DNA of 64,000 nucleotides from Lewinellaceae bacterium (GCA_016708875.1 JADJFA010000023.1:32669-96668); one strand, 5' to 3'. Shown: positions 8,299 to 17,102, counted from the stretch's first letter. Program-made: numbers and translations. Notes: a model not told the origin generated them from the sequence alone.

Positions 8299-9045
8299 TT
8301 AATTTTCTACGTTCGTTTTGGCTGGTTTGTTTGCAAGAATGATGTATTGATAGTCCAGCATGTCTTTGTCAACTTTTTTAATTTTAAATCCCGCAGCACT
8401 CAGTTCTCGTTCCACTTGAGCCAGCGATACTTTAAACTCATCGGGCGGGCCTACTGGCAGGTTGTTTTTCTTGAAATCAATGATAAGCAATTGACCGCCT
8501 GGGGCGATGCCTTTGTGAAGAATTTTGAGGTATTCCACGCGGTTTTCGATATAGCCATAGGTGTTCACAATGACCACATCGTCAGCTTCTTCCGGTTGGA
8601 GTAATGGATCATCGTACTCGGCAAGGCGGCTTTCAAAACGATCACGGTACACTGCGGGGAGACGTACTTTCACGCTGTCGAGAAAATTGATAAAACGAGG
8701 GTCTATGTCAATACCAATTACTTTTTTTGCTTTTGGCACCAGTCGAAATGTAAAATAGCCTGTTCCGGCTCCGATGTCAGCCACCGTTTTGTCTTTTATA
8801 TCGCCGAGGAAAGAAATAACCAATTCTGGTTTTTGCCAAATTCCTCGATCCTTGTCTTCAAAGTCGGCCACAAGGCTCTCAAAATTCCCTGCCCCAGTTT
8901 TGGGAAGCAGGAGCGGCTCAGAAACGGTGGTGGCAGAAGTGGGTTTTTCCCGAAAAAGCGATGGATCGTCGCTGCTGGGACGGGGTTCGTTTTTGCACGA
9001 AAAAAAAGCAGCAGATAAGAAGAGGAAAGTAGCAATGTGCCTCAT
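8299..9045 (-). CDS. Class I SAM methyltransferase with a lipoprotein-like signal
   Basis: Started at ATG 9045, which gives a lipoprotein signal (MRHIATFLFLSAAFFSCKNE) with Cys near residue 17. The body is a class I methyltransferase: motif I VADIGAGTGYFTFRL, acidic loop VIGIDIDPRF, motif IV DDVVIVNTYGYIE, and post-motif GGQLLIIDFKK. The combination is unusual because SAM is not expected outside the cytoplasm. Related Bacteroidota and proteobacterial exported methyltransferases with this fold exist, but their substrate is unknown to me. The frame is also open from 9117, which would remove the N-terminal position of the signal. It is divergent from the O-antigen ligase gene. Confidence 0.8.
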   Translation of the reverse strand: MRHIATFLFLSAAFFSCKNEPRPSSDDPSLFREKPTSATTVSEPLLLPKTGAGNFESLVADFEDKDRGIWQKPELVISFLGDIKDKTVADIGAGTGYFTFRLVPKAKKVIGIDIDPRFINFLDSVKVRLPAVYRDRFESRLAEYDDPLLQPEEADDVVIVNTYGYIENRVEYLKILHKGIAPGGQLLIIDFKKNNLPVGPPDEFKVSLAQVERELSAAGFKIKKVDKDMLDYQYIILANKPAKTNVEN

Positions 9046-9159
9046 GTGTCGGGTGCGTAGAGCGGAACAGCGACAAATGTAGCAAGTCCGCTTCGAACGG
9101 TCTTGAAAAGTTGACAAGCTGGAAAGTTTTGACGACCGAAAAAACGAGCAGGAGGCTTC

Positions 9160-9167
9160 TATCTTTG
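9160..9167 (+). promoter_or_regulatory. Candidate -7 element upstream of the O-antigen ligase
   Basis: TATCTTTG at 9160-9167 matches -7 TANNTTTG, but there is no TTG at the expected 19-nt spacing. If used, the 5' UTR contains the hairpin at 9178-9211. Confidence 0.4.
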
Positions 9168-9177
9168 CGCGGCAGCC

Positions 9178-9211
9178 AAACCTATAAGGTTTTAAAAAAC
9201 CTTATAGGTTT
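9178..9211. repeat. Perfect hairpin in a divergent intergenic region
   Basis: aaacctataaggtttt (9178-9193) pairs perfectly with aaaaccttataggttt (9196-9211). It resembles the AAACCT...AGGTTT hairpins at 2195 and 32043, but lies 5' of a gene, so it is not a simple terminator. Confidence 0.75.
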
Positions 9212-9248
9212 CAAATCGAACAACTCTTTGTTGCAGAAATCTTGAATC

Positions 9249-10566
9249 TTGATCAAATCCATACTTAAACCCATTTCTACTCCCACCAGACTGGCTTTCT
9301 GGTCTGCAAATCTGCTCGTAGTGAGCATGGTGGTTTCGCCATTTTTGCTTTCGATCAGCATGTGGTTCCTCGTGTTTGCCGCATGGTGGCACACAGCTGA
9401 AACCTTGCCTGTGGGTCCGAAACGCCAGATCCCAGGCGCTTCTCTGCGCTCGGCACAAACTTGGTGGGAGGTTTTGAAAGTGTCCTTTGGCAGGCTTTTT
9501 CAACGGAGCGAACTGCTTGTGCTACTACTGCTGCTGCTAGCCCCGGCACTCAGTTTTTTGGTCTGATGATAAAGCATACTGGCTGCGGCTGGTGCAGACC
9601 CGGCTGCCATTTTTGGTGCTTTTTTGGGCTTTTGCCAACCTCCCTACCCTTTCAGAACGTCAATGGAAATCAGTATTGTATCTTTTGGTATGGTTCATGG
9701 TGGGTCTGTGTATCGCAATTGGAATCAATTTCCTTTGGCATTTTGATACAATCATTGAAGGGCTGGGCCGAGGCAATCCGATACCTGTTCCCCGTTCGCA
9801 CGTTCGGTTTAGCCTTATTTTGTCAACTGCTATCATTTCAGGAGGATGGCTCTGGCAACAAGGTTTTTGGTTGCGAAGGGCCTGGGAGCGGAGAGCACTG
9901 TTGGCTGCCGTCGCGTTTCTGTTTGTTTTTCTACATGTACTTTCTGTAAGGAGTGGTCTGTTTTCACTCTATGCCGCCTTGCTTTTCGCCTTGTTGCGCT
10001 ATGTTTGGATTAGCAAAAGATGGCTCGCTAGCTTGGCCGCCTTGGGCCTTCTCGCAGCAGGCTTATGGGTTGCCACCGAGACCGTCCCAAGTCTGAAAAT
10101 GCGGATCGCTTACATGAAATACGACTGGGATCGTTTCAATACCAAGGATGATGGATACCTCTATTCGGATGCGGTGCGTTGGGTCTCATTGCAATCTGGC
10201 TGGAGTCTTTGGCAGCAAAATCCAGTCCTTGGTACCGGCGCTGGGGATTTGCTCCTCGAAACCAAACGCATCACGGCAGAGATGTTCCCGAATTATTCAC
10301 AAGAGCCACGATTGCCGCACAACCAGTTCATTTTCATTCTGGCCAGCACCGGGCTTTTGGGGCTTGCACTAAGTTTCGTCGCCTTCTTTTGGCCAATTTA
10401 TTATGGTCGGAAAAACCTGTTGTTTTTGGCATTCCAGGTCATGGCTTTTGCTTCGTTTCTTATAGAGTGTACGCTTGAAAATGCGATTGGGGTAGCTTGG
10501 TTTCTTTTTTATTCTTTATGGTTTTTATCATGCACGCAAAAAAATCCTTCGGGCAACATTTCTTAA
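9249..10566 (+). CDS. O-antigen ligase/polymerase family protein (frameshifted)
   Basis: A polytopic O-antigen ligase (Wzy/WaaL-like), here in two frames: 9249-9566 and 9592-10566. Removing one T from the T6 run at 9554-9559 joins them seamlessly (FWSDDKAYWLRLVQTRLPF). Seen: about ten hydrophobic helices, the periplasmic-loop region SVRSGLFSLYAALLFALL (R and S of the Wzy_C motif) and a second motif GAGDLLLETKR...LPHNQFIFILASTG with the conserved HN. It would act in the inner membrane on undecaprenyl-linked glycans. The start is a TTG at 9249, because an in-frame stop lies two codons upstream. It overlaps rsmA by 37 bp. Confidence 0.82.
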
Positions 10567-11300
10567 AGGACGAACTCATCGCCGAACGCATCGCCGATAG
10601 CCTATTGCAAGCCGCCCAAACAGGTTGCGTGTTAGAAGTCGGCCCCGGCATGGGGATGCTCACCAAATACCTGCTCGCCCACCCTGAATACGAGACTTTT
10701 GCCGTGGAAGCCGACCGTGACATGGTGGAATATTTGGGAAAACACTTTCCAGATTTTGCTCAGAAACACTTGATTCCCAAGGACTTTCTTGACTTCGATG
10801 CCCCAGCATTCTTTGGCGAACGATCGTTTTGCCTGATCGGGAACTATCCGTACAACATCTCCACACAAATTCTTTTCCGGCTCCTTGATTGGCGGGACCA
10901 GATACCAGAAATGGTCGGCATGTTCCAAAAAGAAGTAGCAGATCGTATTGTATCACCGCCCGGGTCCAGGGTCTATGGTATTACGAGTGTATTGGCACAG
11001 GCATTCTTCAAAACCGAGTATCTTTTTACCGTGGAACCCGGCTCTTTCAACCCGCCACCCAAGGTAGTCTCCGCCGTTATTCGGCTCACGCGCAAGGAAA
11101 ATTTCACGCTTGGCTGCGATGAAAAACGCTTCAAAACAATGGTAAAAACGGCCTTTGGTCAGCGCCGAAAAATGTTGCGGAATACACTTAAACCCTTCTT
11201 CGACAACGACTTGTTGATGAGCGATCCTTTTTTTGAAAAACGCCCAGAAACACTCGGATGGGAGGAATATGTTAGATTGGCAAATAAAGTAAAGGAATAA
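10530..11300 (+). CDS. rsmA: 16S rRNA (adenine(1518)-N(6)/adenine(1519)-N(6))-dimethyltransferase
   Basis: A 256-residue RsmA/KsgA. It dimethylates two adjacent adenosines in helix 45 of 16S rRNA with SAM. Start at ATG 10530 (MHAKKSFGQHFLKDE, the family N-terminus); the frame runs further upstream but only through the O-antigen ligase gene. Motif I is VLEVGPGMGMLTKYLL, the adenine-binding catalytic motif IV is LIGNYPYNIST (NxPY), and FNPPPKVVSAVIRL is the conserved C-terminal motif. It overlaps the upstream gene, suggesting co-transcription. Confidence 0.97.
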   Translation: MHAKKSFGQHFLKDELIAERIADSLLQAAQTGCVLEVGPGMGMLTKYLLAHPEYETFAVEADRDMVEYLGKHFPDFAQKHLIPKDFLDFDAPAFFGERSFCLIGNYPYNISTQILFRLLDWRDQIPEMVGMFQKEVADRIVSPPGSRVYGITSVLAQAFFKTEYLFTVEPGSFNPPPKVVSAVIRLTRKENFTLGCDEKRFKTMVKTAFGQRRKMLRNTLKPFFDNDLLMSDPFFEKRPETLGWEEYVRLANKVKE

Positions 11301-11432
11301 AACCGCAAAATGTAAAACAGAAAACCGCAAAATTTAAAATTGAGACGTCGGATTGAATGTGATGTGAATGGTTTTACATTTTGCGGTTTTCCTGCCTGCC
11401 TGCCGGTAGGATGGTTTTACATTTTGCGGTTT
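11300..11432. repeat. Inverted repeats of an ACCGCAAAATGTAAAAC word
   Basis: Forward words at 11300-11318 and 11321-11340 and inverted words at 11371-11390 and 11414-11432 can pair. They lie between rsmA and the alkyltransferase-like gene, with a palindromic cctgcctgcctgccggtagg spacer. Probably a terminator plus 5' UTR structure. Confidence 0.75.
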
Positions 11433-11441
11433 CATTAAACT

Positions 11442-11789
11442 ATGAAAGAGCAGCCTTCCTACTACGATCTCGTCTACGCAGTGGTGCGTCAGGTGCCGCG
11501 CGGTCGCGTAACGAACTACGGCGCCATTGCCGATTTTATCGCACTCGGCTCCTCCCGCATGGTCGGTTGGGCTTTGAACAATTGCCACCAAATGGACGGG
11601 GTGCCTGCTCACCGTGTTGTGAACCGCAAAGGCGAACTTAGCGGACGACACCATTTCCAAACACCAACCCTCATGCAAGAATTGCTTGAAAATGAAGGCG
11701 TTAAAGTGGAAAACGATTGTGTGGTAGATTTCAAAACCCACTTTTGGCACCCCAGCGAACTGGGCGAAAACTGGGAAGCGTTTGAATAA
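11442..11789 (+). CDS. Alkyltransferase-like (ATL/MGMT-fold) DNA-binding protein
   Basis: A 115-residue protein with only the C-terminal DNA-binding domain of O6-alkylguanine-DNA alkyltransferase. The winged-helix part VRQVPRGRVTNYGAIADFIALG and SSRMVGWALNN are clear. The active-site PCHRV motif reads PAHRVVN, so the acceptor Cys is Ala. In characterised ATL proteins this change abolishes alkyl transfer; the protein binds O6-alkylguanine lesions and hands them to nucleotide excision repair. That role is inferred here. It follows rsmA on the same strand with a hairpin region between. Confidence 0.9.
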   Translation: MKEQPSYYDLVYAVVRQVPRGRVTNYGAIADFIALGSSRMVGWALNNCHQMDGVPAHRVVNRKGELSGRHHFQTPTLMQELLENEGVKVENDCVVDFKTHFWHPSELGENWEAFE

Positions 11790-11845
11790 TCTGAAAAAAA
11801 TGACAAACTAAAGTTCCAAGCATACGTTACATTCGCATTCTGAAA

Positions 11846-12224
11846 TTGCGCACTTTGCAACAAAATTGGACATATCGGCGCTACGGCGCGTTGGCACTGA
11901 TGTTGCTTTTCACGGCTTTATGGTCGGTGAAAACGGCGCATGTCCTGTTGTCGCACCACCACCATCAGGAGGAACACCCTGTTTGCGAAGCCACGCACGA
12001 TCCAAACAGCGCGCATATTCACGACGAGCGTTGGGGCGTTGAAGATTGTTCCCTTTGTGCTTTTGTCGTATCAGTAACGGAGCCGTTTTTACTTGCCTTC
12101 GTTGCCTGTTTTTCTTTCCAAACTTCCTGATTCCGAATCGCCAGTTTTCTACAACACACCCGTGTTTTCAAAAGAAACCTGCGATGTTTCGATGCACCGG
12201 GGACCACCCGTTTTGGTGATTGGT
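11846..12224 (+). CDS. His-rich small membrane protein upstream of TonB receptor (frameshifted)
   Basis: The first frame (11846-12130) encodes a transmembrane helix (GALALMLLFTALWSV), a His cluster (LLSHHHHQEEHPVC), AHIHDERW and a CSLCAF pair of cysteines. Removing one T from the T5 run at 12086-12090 continues into another frame up to 12224 with a sensible tail (FLSKLPDSESPVFYNTPVF ... RGPPVLVIG). Small His/Cys-rich proteins of this layout lie next to metal TonB receptors in Bacteroidota, so a metal-handling role is inferred. The start is a TTG at 11846. Specific function not recognised. Confidence 0.6.
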
Positions 12225-12377
12225 TGATTAGTGACCCGCCTACGTTAAAACTTCGGCGGGTAAACTGGTTAACTGGACCAAATACTTGAGTTTGATCCAA
12301 TCTATTTAGGATCAGGCTTGTGGTTCACTCCCGGGTTTACCAATTCGGGGATTTCCAATTTTTCAATTTTACCTATC

Positions 12378-14804
12378 ATGCTGAAAAGCAAAGCCGGATT
12401 ATGGCTGGGCTTTTGCTCGCTGGTTGGCAGCTTTGGGCTAAATGCCCAAGATTGTCACCTTGCCCTCCGCGGTCACGTCACCGAATTGGAGAACAATGAG
12501 CCATTGGCCTATGCAAGCGTATTCATTAAAGAACTCGGCAAATCCACGGTTACGGACGAAAATGGCTGGTTTGCCATTCCAGATTTGTGCGAAAAGACGG
12601 CCTATACCATTGTAGTGCGCCATATTGAATGCGCCCATTTCACCCAAATCGTGCAACTTACGGAGAACACCCAAATGGATTTTCATTTGACACATGATGC
12701 CATTTTGAACGAGGTGGTGATTAAAGAAAAAGCACTTGCGCCGCCCGCTACCCAGTCAGAATTGGTGGTGGAAAGGGTTGATTTGGAGTCTTCGAAGGGC
12801 TTGAATTTTAGCGAAACCCTGCGAAAAATACCAGGCGTGAGCCTTTTAAGTTCTGGTGGTGTGGTAGCAAAACCTGTTATTCAAGGGCTTCACAGCAATC
12901 GCATTGCCATCGTAACGGATGGCGTAACCCTTCAAAGTCAGCAGTGGGGCAATGACCACGCTCCAGAAATTGACCCTTTCGCTGCCGATAAAATTACCGT
13001 TGTAAAAGGGGCTGCCGGGGTACGCTACGGCGTAGGAGCGATGGCTGGAGCCGTGGTGCTCGAACCCGCTCCGCTCCGCGAAACAACGGGCATCAATGGC
13101 TGGGCCAGTCTCGGCGGATTCTCCAATGGTTATGGCGGCGTGGCCTCCGGGAGCATGGACTGGAAACCCCAACGGGGCAATCTGAGCTTCCGTTTGCAGG
13201 GAACCGTTAAACGCAGCGGTAATCTTCGTGCGCCCGACTATTGGCTGGGCAATACCGCCGCTCGGGAATTCAATTTTTCCGCCATCGCGGATTGGAAGCG
13301 CGAACGCTGGCACCACACCCTGAGCACTACACAGTTCAGCCAGGGTTTTTCCATTCTAAGAGCCGCACATACTGGAAGTGTTGATGACCTGCTTTTGGCC
13401 ATTCAAAGCGAAATGCCGCGCAACAACCTGGATTATTTCACCTATCAACTGGATCGCCCGCGACAGCAAGTACAACACAATGTCTTGAAATACAAGGGTA
13501 TATTCCGGCTGAATGAGTTATGGAAACTGTCGGGGCAATACAGTTTTCAATACAACCAACGCCGCGAATACGATCGCGGAAGAGCAAATGTGACCGCAGG
13601 AGACCAGGCGCAAGTAAGCTTTAAATTGTGGAGCAACACCCTCGATATCGCCCTGGAACATGTGCCCATTCGCCATTGGCAGGGAGGGCTTGGCGTACAG
13701 GCGTCGCAGCAATTGAATTATGTCAGCCGGGGCGGTTTTATTCCAGATTATCTCGGTTTTGGTGGCGCTTTGTGGGCCACGGAACGTTGGCGCAGATATC
13801 CAAATCCCTGGGAATTTGAGGTAGGCGCACGCTATGATTACCGTTGGAACCACATTACAACAGAAGGCAATGGAAATGCAAATCTGGACCAGCGGCTATC
13901 CTTCGGCAATGTTTCGGGGACCATGGGGGCGATCTACCATATCACAAAAGCGTTGACTGCGAAATTGAATACCGGGTATGCCTGGAGGCCTCCGCATGTC
14001 AATGAATTGTTTGCGCGCGGTGTACACCACGGAGCAGGAACGTATGAGCAAGGCAATCCCAATTTAGGCGCTGAAAAAGCCTGGAACACCAATGTGAGTA
14101 TGCATTGGGAATCCAGCCTTGCCCATGCGGTAGTTACACTTTACCACAATCGGGTCGAGGACTTCATTTATCTGAACCAACCCCGCGACAGTATTGTGAT
14201 AACCATTCGCGGGCCGTTTCCGGCCTATTTTTATCAGCAGGATAATGCGGTATTGCAAGGATTGGATGCCAGTTTTTCGGTGAATTTGCTGCCAAAATTA
14301 GCAGCAGAAAGCCGATTCTCCATCCTGCGTGGGTTTAGAAATGCGCAAAAAAGCGGCTCAGCGGAAGGTGTCACCTATCGGGATTGGCTGCCTTTGATGC
14401 CTGCCGACCGATATCAATATGGTTTGAAATGGACGTTGGGTAAAAAGACGACCTATTCCAGAGCAGCCGCCGACAAACAGAACAGGGCGGTAACCGCCGG
14501 CGAAACCTTTGTCCGATTGTTGGCAAGCACCACATTGCGACAAACCCGCATTCCCGAAGAAGGATTGACCAAGGATGCCCCGGCTACATTCACCACATTC
14601 AGCCTGGATGCGGCGCATACTTTCCGATTTAAAGGTTTCCGAAAAACTGGCATCTCAAACAAGGAACAATTGCTTGAAGTGGGGCTGAATGTTCAAAACC
14701 TGGGCAATATCCGCTACCGGGAGTACCTCGATCTCTTCCGGTATTTCGTGGATGCGCCGGGCCTGAATGTTGGACTGCGGGCAAAATGGACTTTTGGCGG
14801 CTGA
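12378..14804 (+). CDS. TonB-dependent outer-membrane receptor (probable metal or small ligand)
   Basis: An 808-residue TonB receptor started at ATG 12378 with a signal peptide (MLKSKAGLWLGFCSLVGSFG). Order: carboxypeptidase-like regulatory domain (LRGHVTELENNEPLAYASV), plug (LRKIPGVSLLSSGGVVAKP, VIQGLHSNRIAIVTDGV, QQWGNDHAPEIDPFAADKI, VVKGAAGVRYG), then a 22-strand barrel ending in GLRAKWTFGG. The QWGNxHAPEIDPF plug signature marks a Bacteroidota receptor group often flanked by a His-rich membrane protein and a lipoprotein with the ITxV...DGDG pattern, both present here. A metal substrate is an inference. No frame break is seen. Confidence 0.88.
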   Translation: MLKSKAGLWLGFCSLVGSFGLNAQDCHLALRGHVTELENNEPLAYASVFIKELGKSTVTDENGWFAIPDLCEKTAYTIVVRHIECAHFTQIVQLTENTQMDFHLTHDAILNEVVIKEKALAPPATQSELVVERVDLESSKGLNFSETLRKIPGVSLLSSGGVVAKPVIQGLHSNRIAIVTDGVTLQSQQWGNDHAPEIDPFAADKITVVKGAAGVRYGVGAMAGAVVLEPAPLRETTGINGWASLGGFSNGYGGVASGSMDWKPQRGNLSFRLQGTVKRSGNLRAPDYWLGNTAAREFNFSAIADWKRERWHHTLSTTQFSQGFSILRAAHTGSVDDLLLAIQSEMPRNNLDYFTYQLDRPRQQVQHNVLKYKGIFRLNELWKLSGQYSFQYNQRREYDRGRANVTAGDQAQVSFKLWSNTLDIALEHVPIRHWQGGLGVQASQQLNYVSRGGFIPDYLGFGGALWATERWRRYPNPWEFEVGARYDYRWNHITTEGNGNANLDQRLSFGNVSGTMGAIYHITKALTAKLNTGYAWRPPHVNELFARGVHHGAGTYEQGNPNLGAEKAWNTNVSMHWESSLAHAVVTLYHNRVEDFIYLNQPRDSIVITIRGPFPAYFYQQDNAVLQGLDASFSVNLLPKLAAESRFSILRGFRNAQKSGSAEGVTYRDWLPLMPADRYQYGLKWTLGKKTTYSRAAADKQNRAVTAGETFVRLLASTTLRQTRIPEEGLTKDAPATFTTFSLDAAHTFRFKGFRKTGISNKEQLLEVGLNVQNLGNIRYREYLDLFRYFVDAPGLNVGLRAKWTFGG

Positions 14805-14899
14805 AGAAAACGGCCTAAGGCAATGATTATCAAATGATTAACCGAACACTGATTTTTAAGATCCCAACTTTCAACTTCTAACCATTAAATTTTCACATT

Positions 14900-15436
14900 A
14901 TGTTCAACACAAAAATGCGTGTCCCAACATTCCTGCTTCTCCTTGCCACAATGGCTTCATTTTTCACCGTTGGGTGTGACAAAAAAGATGATCCAACACC
15001 ACAAGAATTGATTACGAAAGTAGCGGTAAATCTGACCGGAACCAATGGCTCTTCATTCAATCAGGAGTTTGAGGCGGAAGATTTAGAAGGCGATGGCATC
15101 TGGAATAACATCCCTAGTATTAACATACCCGCCAACACCACGTTCCATGTCCATGTACATGTTTACGATGGCGAAACGGAAATTAACGATGAAATCGAAG
15201 CGGAAAATACGGAGCACCTATTCGTTTATAAAATCAGCGGAGCAAATTTGGTGGTCAGCGGTCTCAACCTCGACGACGATGGCAACCCTTTTGGTATTGA
15301 CTCCGAATGGACAAGCGCTGCCGCTTCAACAGGAACGGTTCAGATTAAACTAATTCATGAGCCAACAGATAAAAACGCTCTTGATCCTGGAGGCGAGGTA
15401 GATTTTGATGTGACTTTCCCTGTAATTATTCAATAA
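14900..15436 (+). CDS. TonB-receptor-associated lipoprotein (His-patterned)
   Basis: A 178-residue lipoprotein (signal ending FFTVGCDKKDD) directly downstream of the TonB receptor. The body has ITKVAVNLTGTNG, FEAEDLEGDGIWN, the alternating FHVHVHVYDGE, then EIEAENTEHLFVYKISGANL and a Gly/Pro/Asp-rich end. It is a paralogue of the lipoprotein at 16359 over the full length. This family accompanies metal TonB receptors in Bacteroidota and is often labelled type 1 periplasmic binding fold. The HVHVH strand could bind a transition metal (inference). Confidence 0.75.
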   Translation: MFNTKMRVPTFLLLLATMASFFTVGCDKKDDPTPQELITKVAVNLTGTNGSSFNQEFEAEDLEGDGIWNNIPSINIPANTTFHVHVHVYDGETEINDEIEAENTEHLFVYKISGANLVVSGLNLDDDGNPFGIDSEWTSAAASTGTVQIKLIHEPTDKNALDPGGEVDFDVTFPVIIQ

Positions 15437-15740
15437 TTCAGGAAAGAAACACTTTGTCTGCTTATGTGGAACATCCTTAAGGGCATACTCCTCTGCTTTT
15501 TCATTTGCCGAAGAATGCGGAAGTGACACAGCACTCATATTCGTCGCAATCAGTTGTTTGTACAACAATTGCGGTTTTTCATACTTAGCCCCAAAATTAT
15601 TTTAAAGTGCCCCTTGATGTTTGTGCCTGTTGAGTGCGTTCAATGCTGCTAACGGGTTATTAAGATGCTTTTTGACACGTCGGTTGCCATTGAAAAGCCC
15701 AACAAAAATCATTTTTCACAAACATTTAAACACTTTTAAA

Positions 15741-16178
15741 ATGAGAATCTCACTTAAAATCGTTGCCTCTGTTCTTTTCGTCGGTGCATTGTCTGTTATT
15801 GGCTGTAAAAAAGACAATCCCACGCCAACTGAATTATTGACGACCGGCTCGTGCTGGCAAATGGTTCTTTTAGAAGGGTATGATACGGCTAACAACATCT
15901 GGGTGGCCGTTTCAATAGATGATTGCGCCGCCGACAACTGCTTTGCATTCAAAACCGACCAATCCTTTACCGTCAATGAAGGAACGGCCAAATGTGATCC
16001 TGATGATCCGCAAATTGCAGAGGGAAGCTGGAGCATCAGCGAGGACGGGAAAAAACTGTCGCTATCCGATGACAGCTCCACCGATGTGGGTACGATTGTA
16101 GAACTGAGCAAGGGCAAACTAGTGTATGAGTCGACTTTCGACGAAGAAAAAATTCGCATAACGATGCATGCAAATTGA
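15741..16178 (+). CDS. Lipocalin-like lipoprotein
   Basis: Started at ATG 15741 (MRISLKIVASVLFVGALSVIGCKKD, lipobox VIGC). The 145-residue product resembles the lipocalin-like domain found in Bacteroidota lipoproteins: GSCWQMVLLEGYD near the N-terminus, a CAADNCFAF segment, then EGSWSISEDGKKLSLSD and a final strand KIRITMHAN. It lies between the two paralogous TonB-associated lipoproteins, so a role in the same envelope module is likely. The 300-bp stretch before it (15437-15740) holds no gene or structure I can support. Confidence 0.65.
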   Translation: MRISLKIVASVLFVGALSVIGCKKDNPTPTELLTTGSCWQMVLLEGYDTANNIWVAVSIDDCAADNCFAFKTDQSFTVNEGTAKCDPDDPQIAEGSWSISEDGKKLSLSDDSSTDVGTIVELSKGKLVYESTFDEEKIRITMHAN

Positions 16179-16230
16179 AGGGGAAGAAATGACACTGTAA
16201 AGGATTTGTAACTTCCAGAACAGGCATTTT

Positions 16231-16295
16231 GCCACACAACGCCAAGACGGGACAACGCTTTGATAAATCGTTGTGACGTTGCGGCCTTGTGTGGC
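16231..16295. repeat. CACAACG-word hairpin
   Basis: gccacacaacgccaagacgg (from 16231, arm to 16257) pairs imperfectly with 16269-16295. It belongs with the hairpins at 19078, 36823 and 61053. Confidence 0.7.
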
Positions 16296-16358
16296 TTTCT
16301 AACTTACTTTGTGCTGCATCTGTTTTTAATTTCATTCATATCTTTAAAACACAAAAAG

Positions 16359-16991
16359 ATGAAGCACACATCCATTTTTATCGCAATAGGCATAGCCTTA
16401 CTCGCTTTCGCCAGTTGCAAAAAGGACGATAAAACGTCCGCTGAAAATATCACCAAAGTCGTATTGCACTTTACGGCCCCAGGATTTGATCAGGAGTTTG
16501 AAGCCAGAGAAACCAACGGAGACGGGGTATGGGATTCGATTGATGAAATCGTTCTGCCATCACTTACGGGCGACATCAATTGCCACATCCATGTTTATGA
16601 CGAAACGCAAAGCCCTGTGGTGGATTTAACGGAAGAAATTGAAGCTGAAAGCAGTGTACACCTCTTCAGTTTCAAGGTTTCAGGGGCAGATATGGTGATC
16701 AAACCCAATGACTTTGATAGCAACGGAAACCCTTTCAACCTGGAGACTCTCTGGGATGCGGGTGATGTTTCCAACGGAACCGTCCAACTCAAACTCCACC
16801 ACGAGCCTTCAGATAAAACGGCTATTGATCCTGGCGGGAAATTGATTTTGATATTTCATTCCCATTGGGTCGACCGTGTGGGGGGCGGGGGGAGGCGGGG
16901 CGGGGGCGGCTTGTGCGCACCAGGCCGTGCTAGTAAGATTTTTCAAAAGTTTTTTAGGCTGCAGGTAAAAATATATTCTTTAAGTAACTGA
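16359..16991 (+). CDS. TonB-receptor-associated lipoprotein, paralogue of 14900 gene (3' frameshift)
   Basis: Started at ATG 16359 (MKHTSIFIAIGIALLAFASC, lipobox FASC). It aligns along its length with the 14900 lipoprotein: ITKVVLHFTAPG, FEARETNGDGVWD, CHIHVYDETQ, EIEAESSVHLFSFKVSGA, HEPSDKTAIDPGG. After DPGG the frame is lost. Adding one G at the GGG at 16836-16838 restores the family ending EIDFDISFP. In either frame the gene then runs into a G-only tract (16880-16909), so the natural 3' end is uncertain: the shifted frame stops at 16933, the written frame at 16991. Confidence 0.7.
   Translation: MKHTSIFIAIGIALLAFASCKKDDKTSAENITKVVLHFTAPGFDQEFEARETNGDGVWDSIDEIVLPSLTGDINCHIHVYDETQSPVVDLTEEIEAESSVHLFSFKVSGADMVIKPNDFDSNGNPFNLETLWDAGDVSNGTVQLKLHHEPSDKTAIDPGGKLILIFHSHWVDRVGGGGRRGGGGLCAPGRASKIFQKFFRLQVKIYSLSN
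16880..16909 (+). other. G-rich tract with G-quadruplex pattern
   Basis: The + strand has four G runs of 4-6 bases separated by one to four bases, in a window that is otherwise balanced in composition. It meets the usual G3+N1-7 quadruplex pattern. It could be a real structural element, or a sequencing/assembly artefact at the end of the lipoprotein gene. Confidence 0.55.
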
Positions 16992-17002
16992 GCAAAAATA
17001 AA

Positions 17003-17086
17003 TTTATAAAACACATAGGCACAGTAGGGCACATAGTTGTGATTTTCAGCACTATTGTGTCCTACTGTGCCTATGTGTTTTATAAA
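17003..17086. terminator. CACATAG-word hairpin between convergent genes
   Basis: Arms of about 35 bases: tttataaaacacataggcac from 17003 and its complement ending at 17086, with a 13-base loop. It closely resembles the hairpin at 45930. It lies between the convergent lipoprotein and SH3-like genes and is probably a bidirectional terminator. Confidence 0.8.
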
Positions 17087-17102
17087 AACTAATTGCGCCC
17101 AC

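Noticed and set aside
9554..9559. Programmed frameshifting at the T6 tract
   Set aside because: The same type of break occurs in many unrelated genes at different homopolymers and in both directions, which fits sequence error better than a coding device.
9461..9949. 162-codon open frame overlapping the O-antigen ligase
   Set aside because: Out-of-frame shadow; the ligase frame on both sides of the break is clearly the coding one.
15437..15740. A hidden gene in the 300-bp gap between the lipoproteins
   Set aside because: A short minus-strand open frame exists, but it overlaps the 3' end of the upstream gene and shows no signal, motif or promoter.
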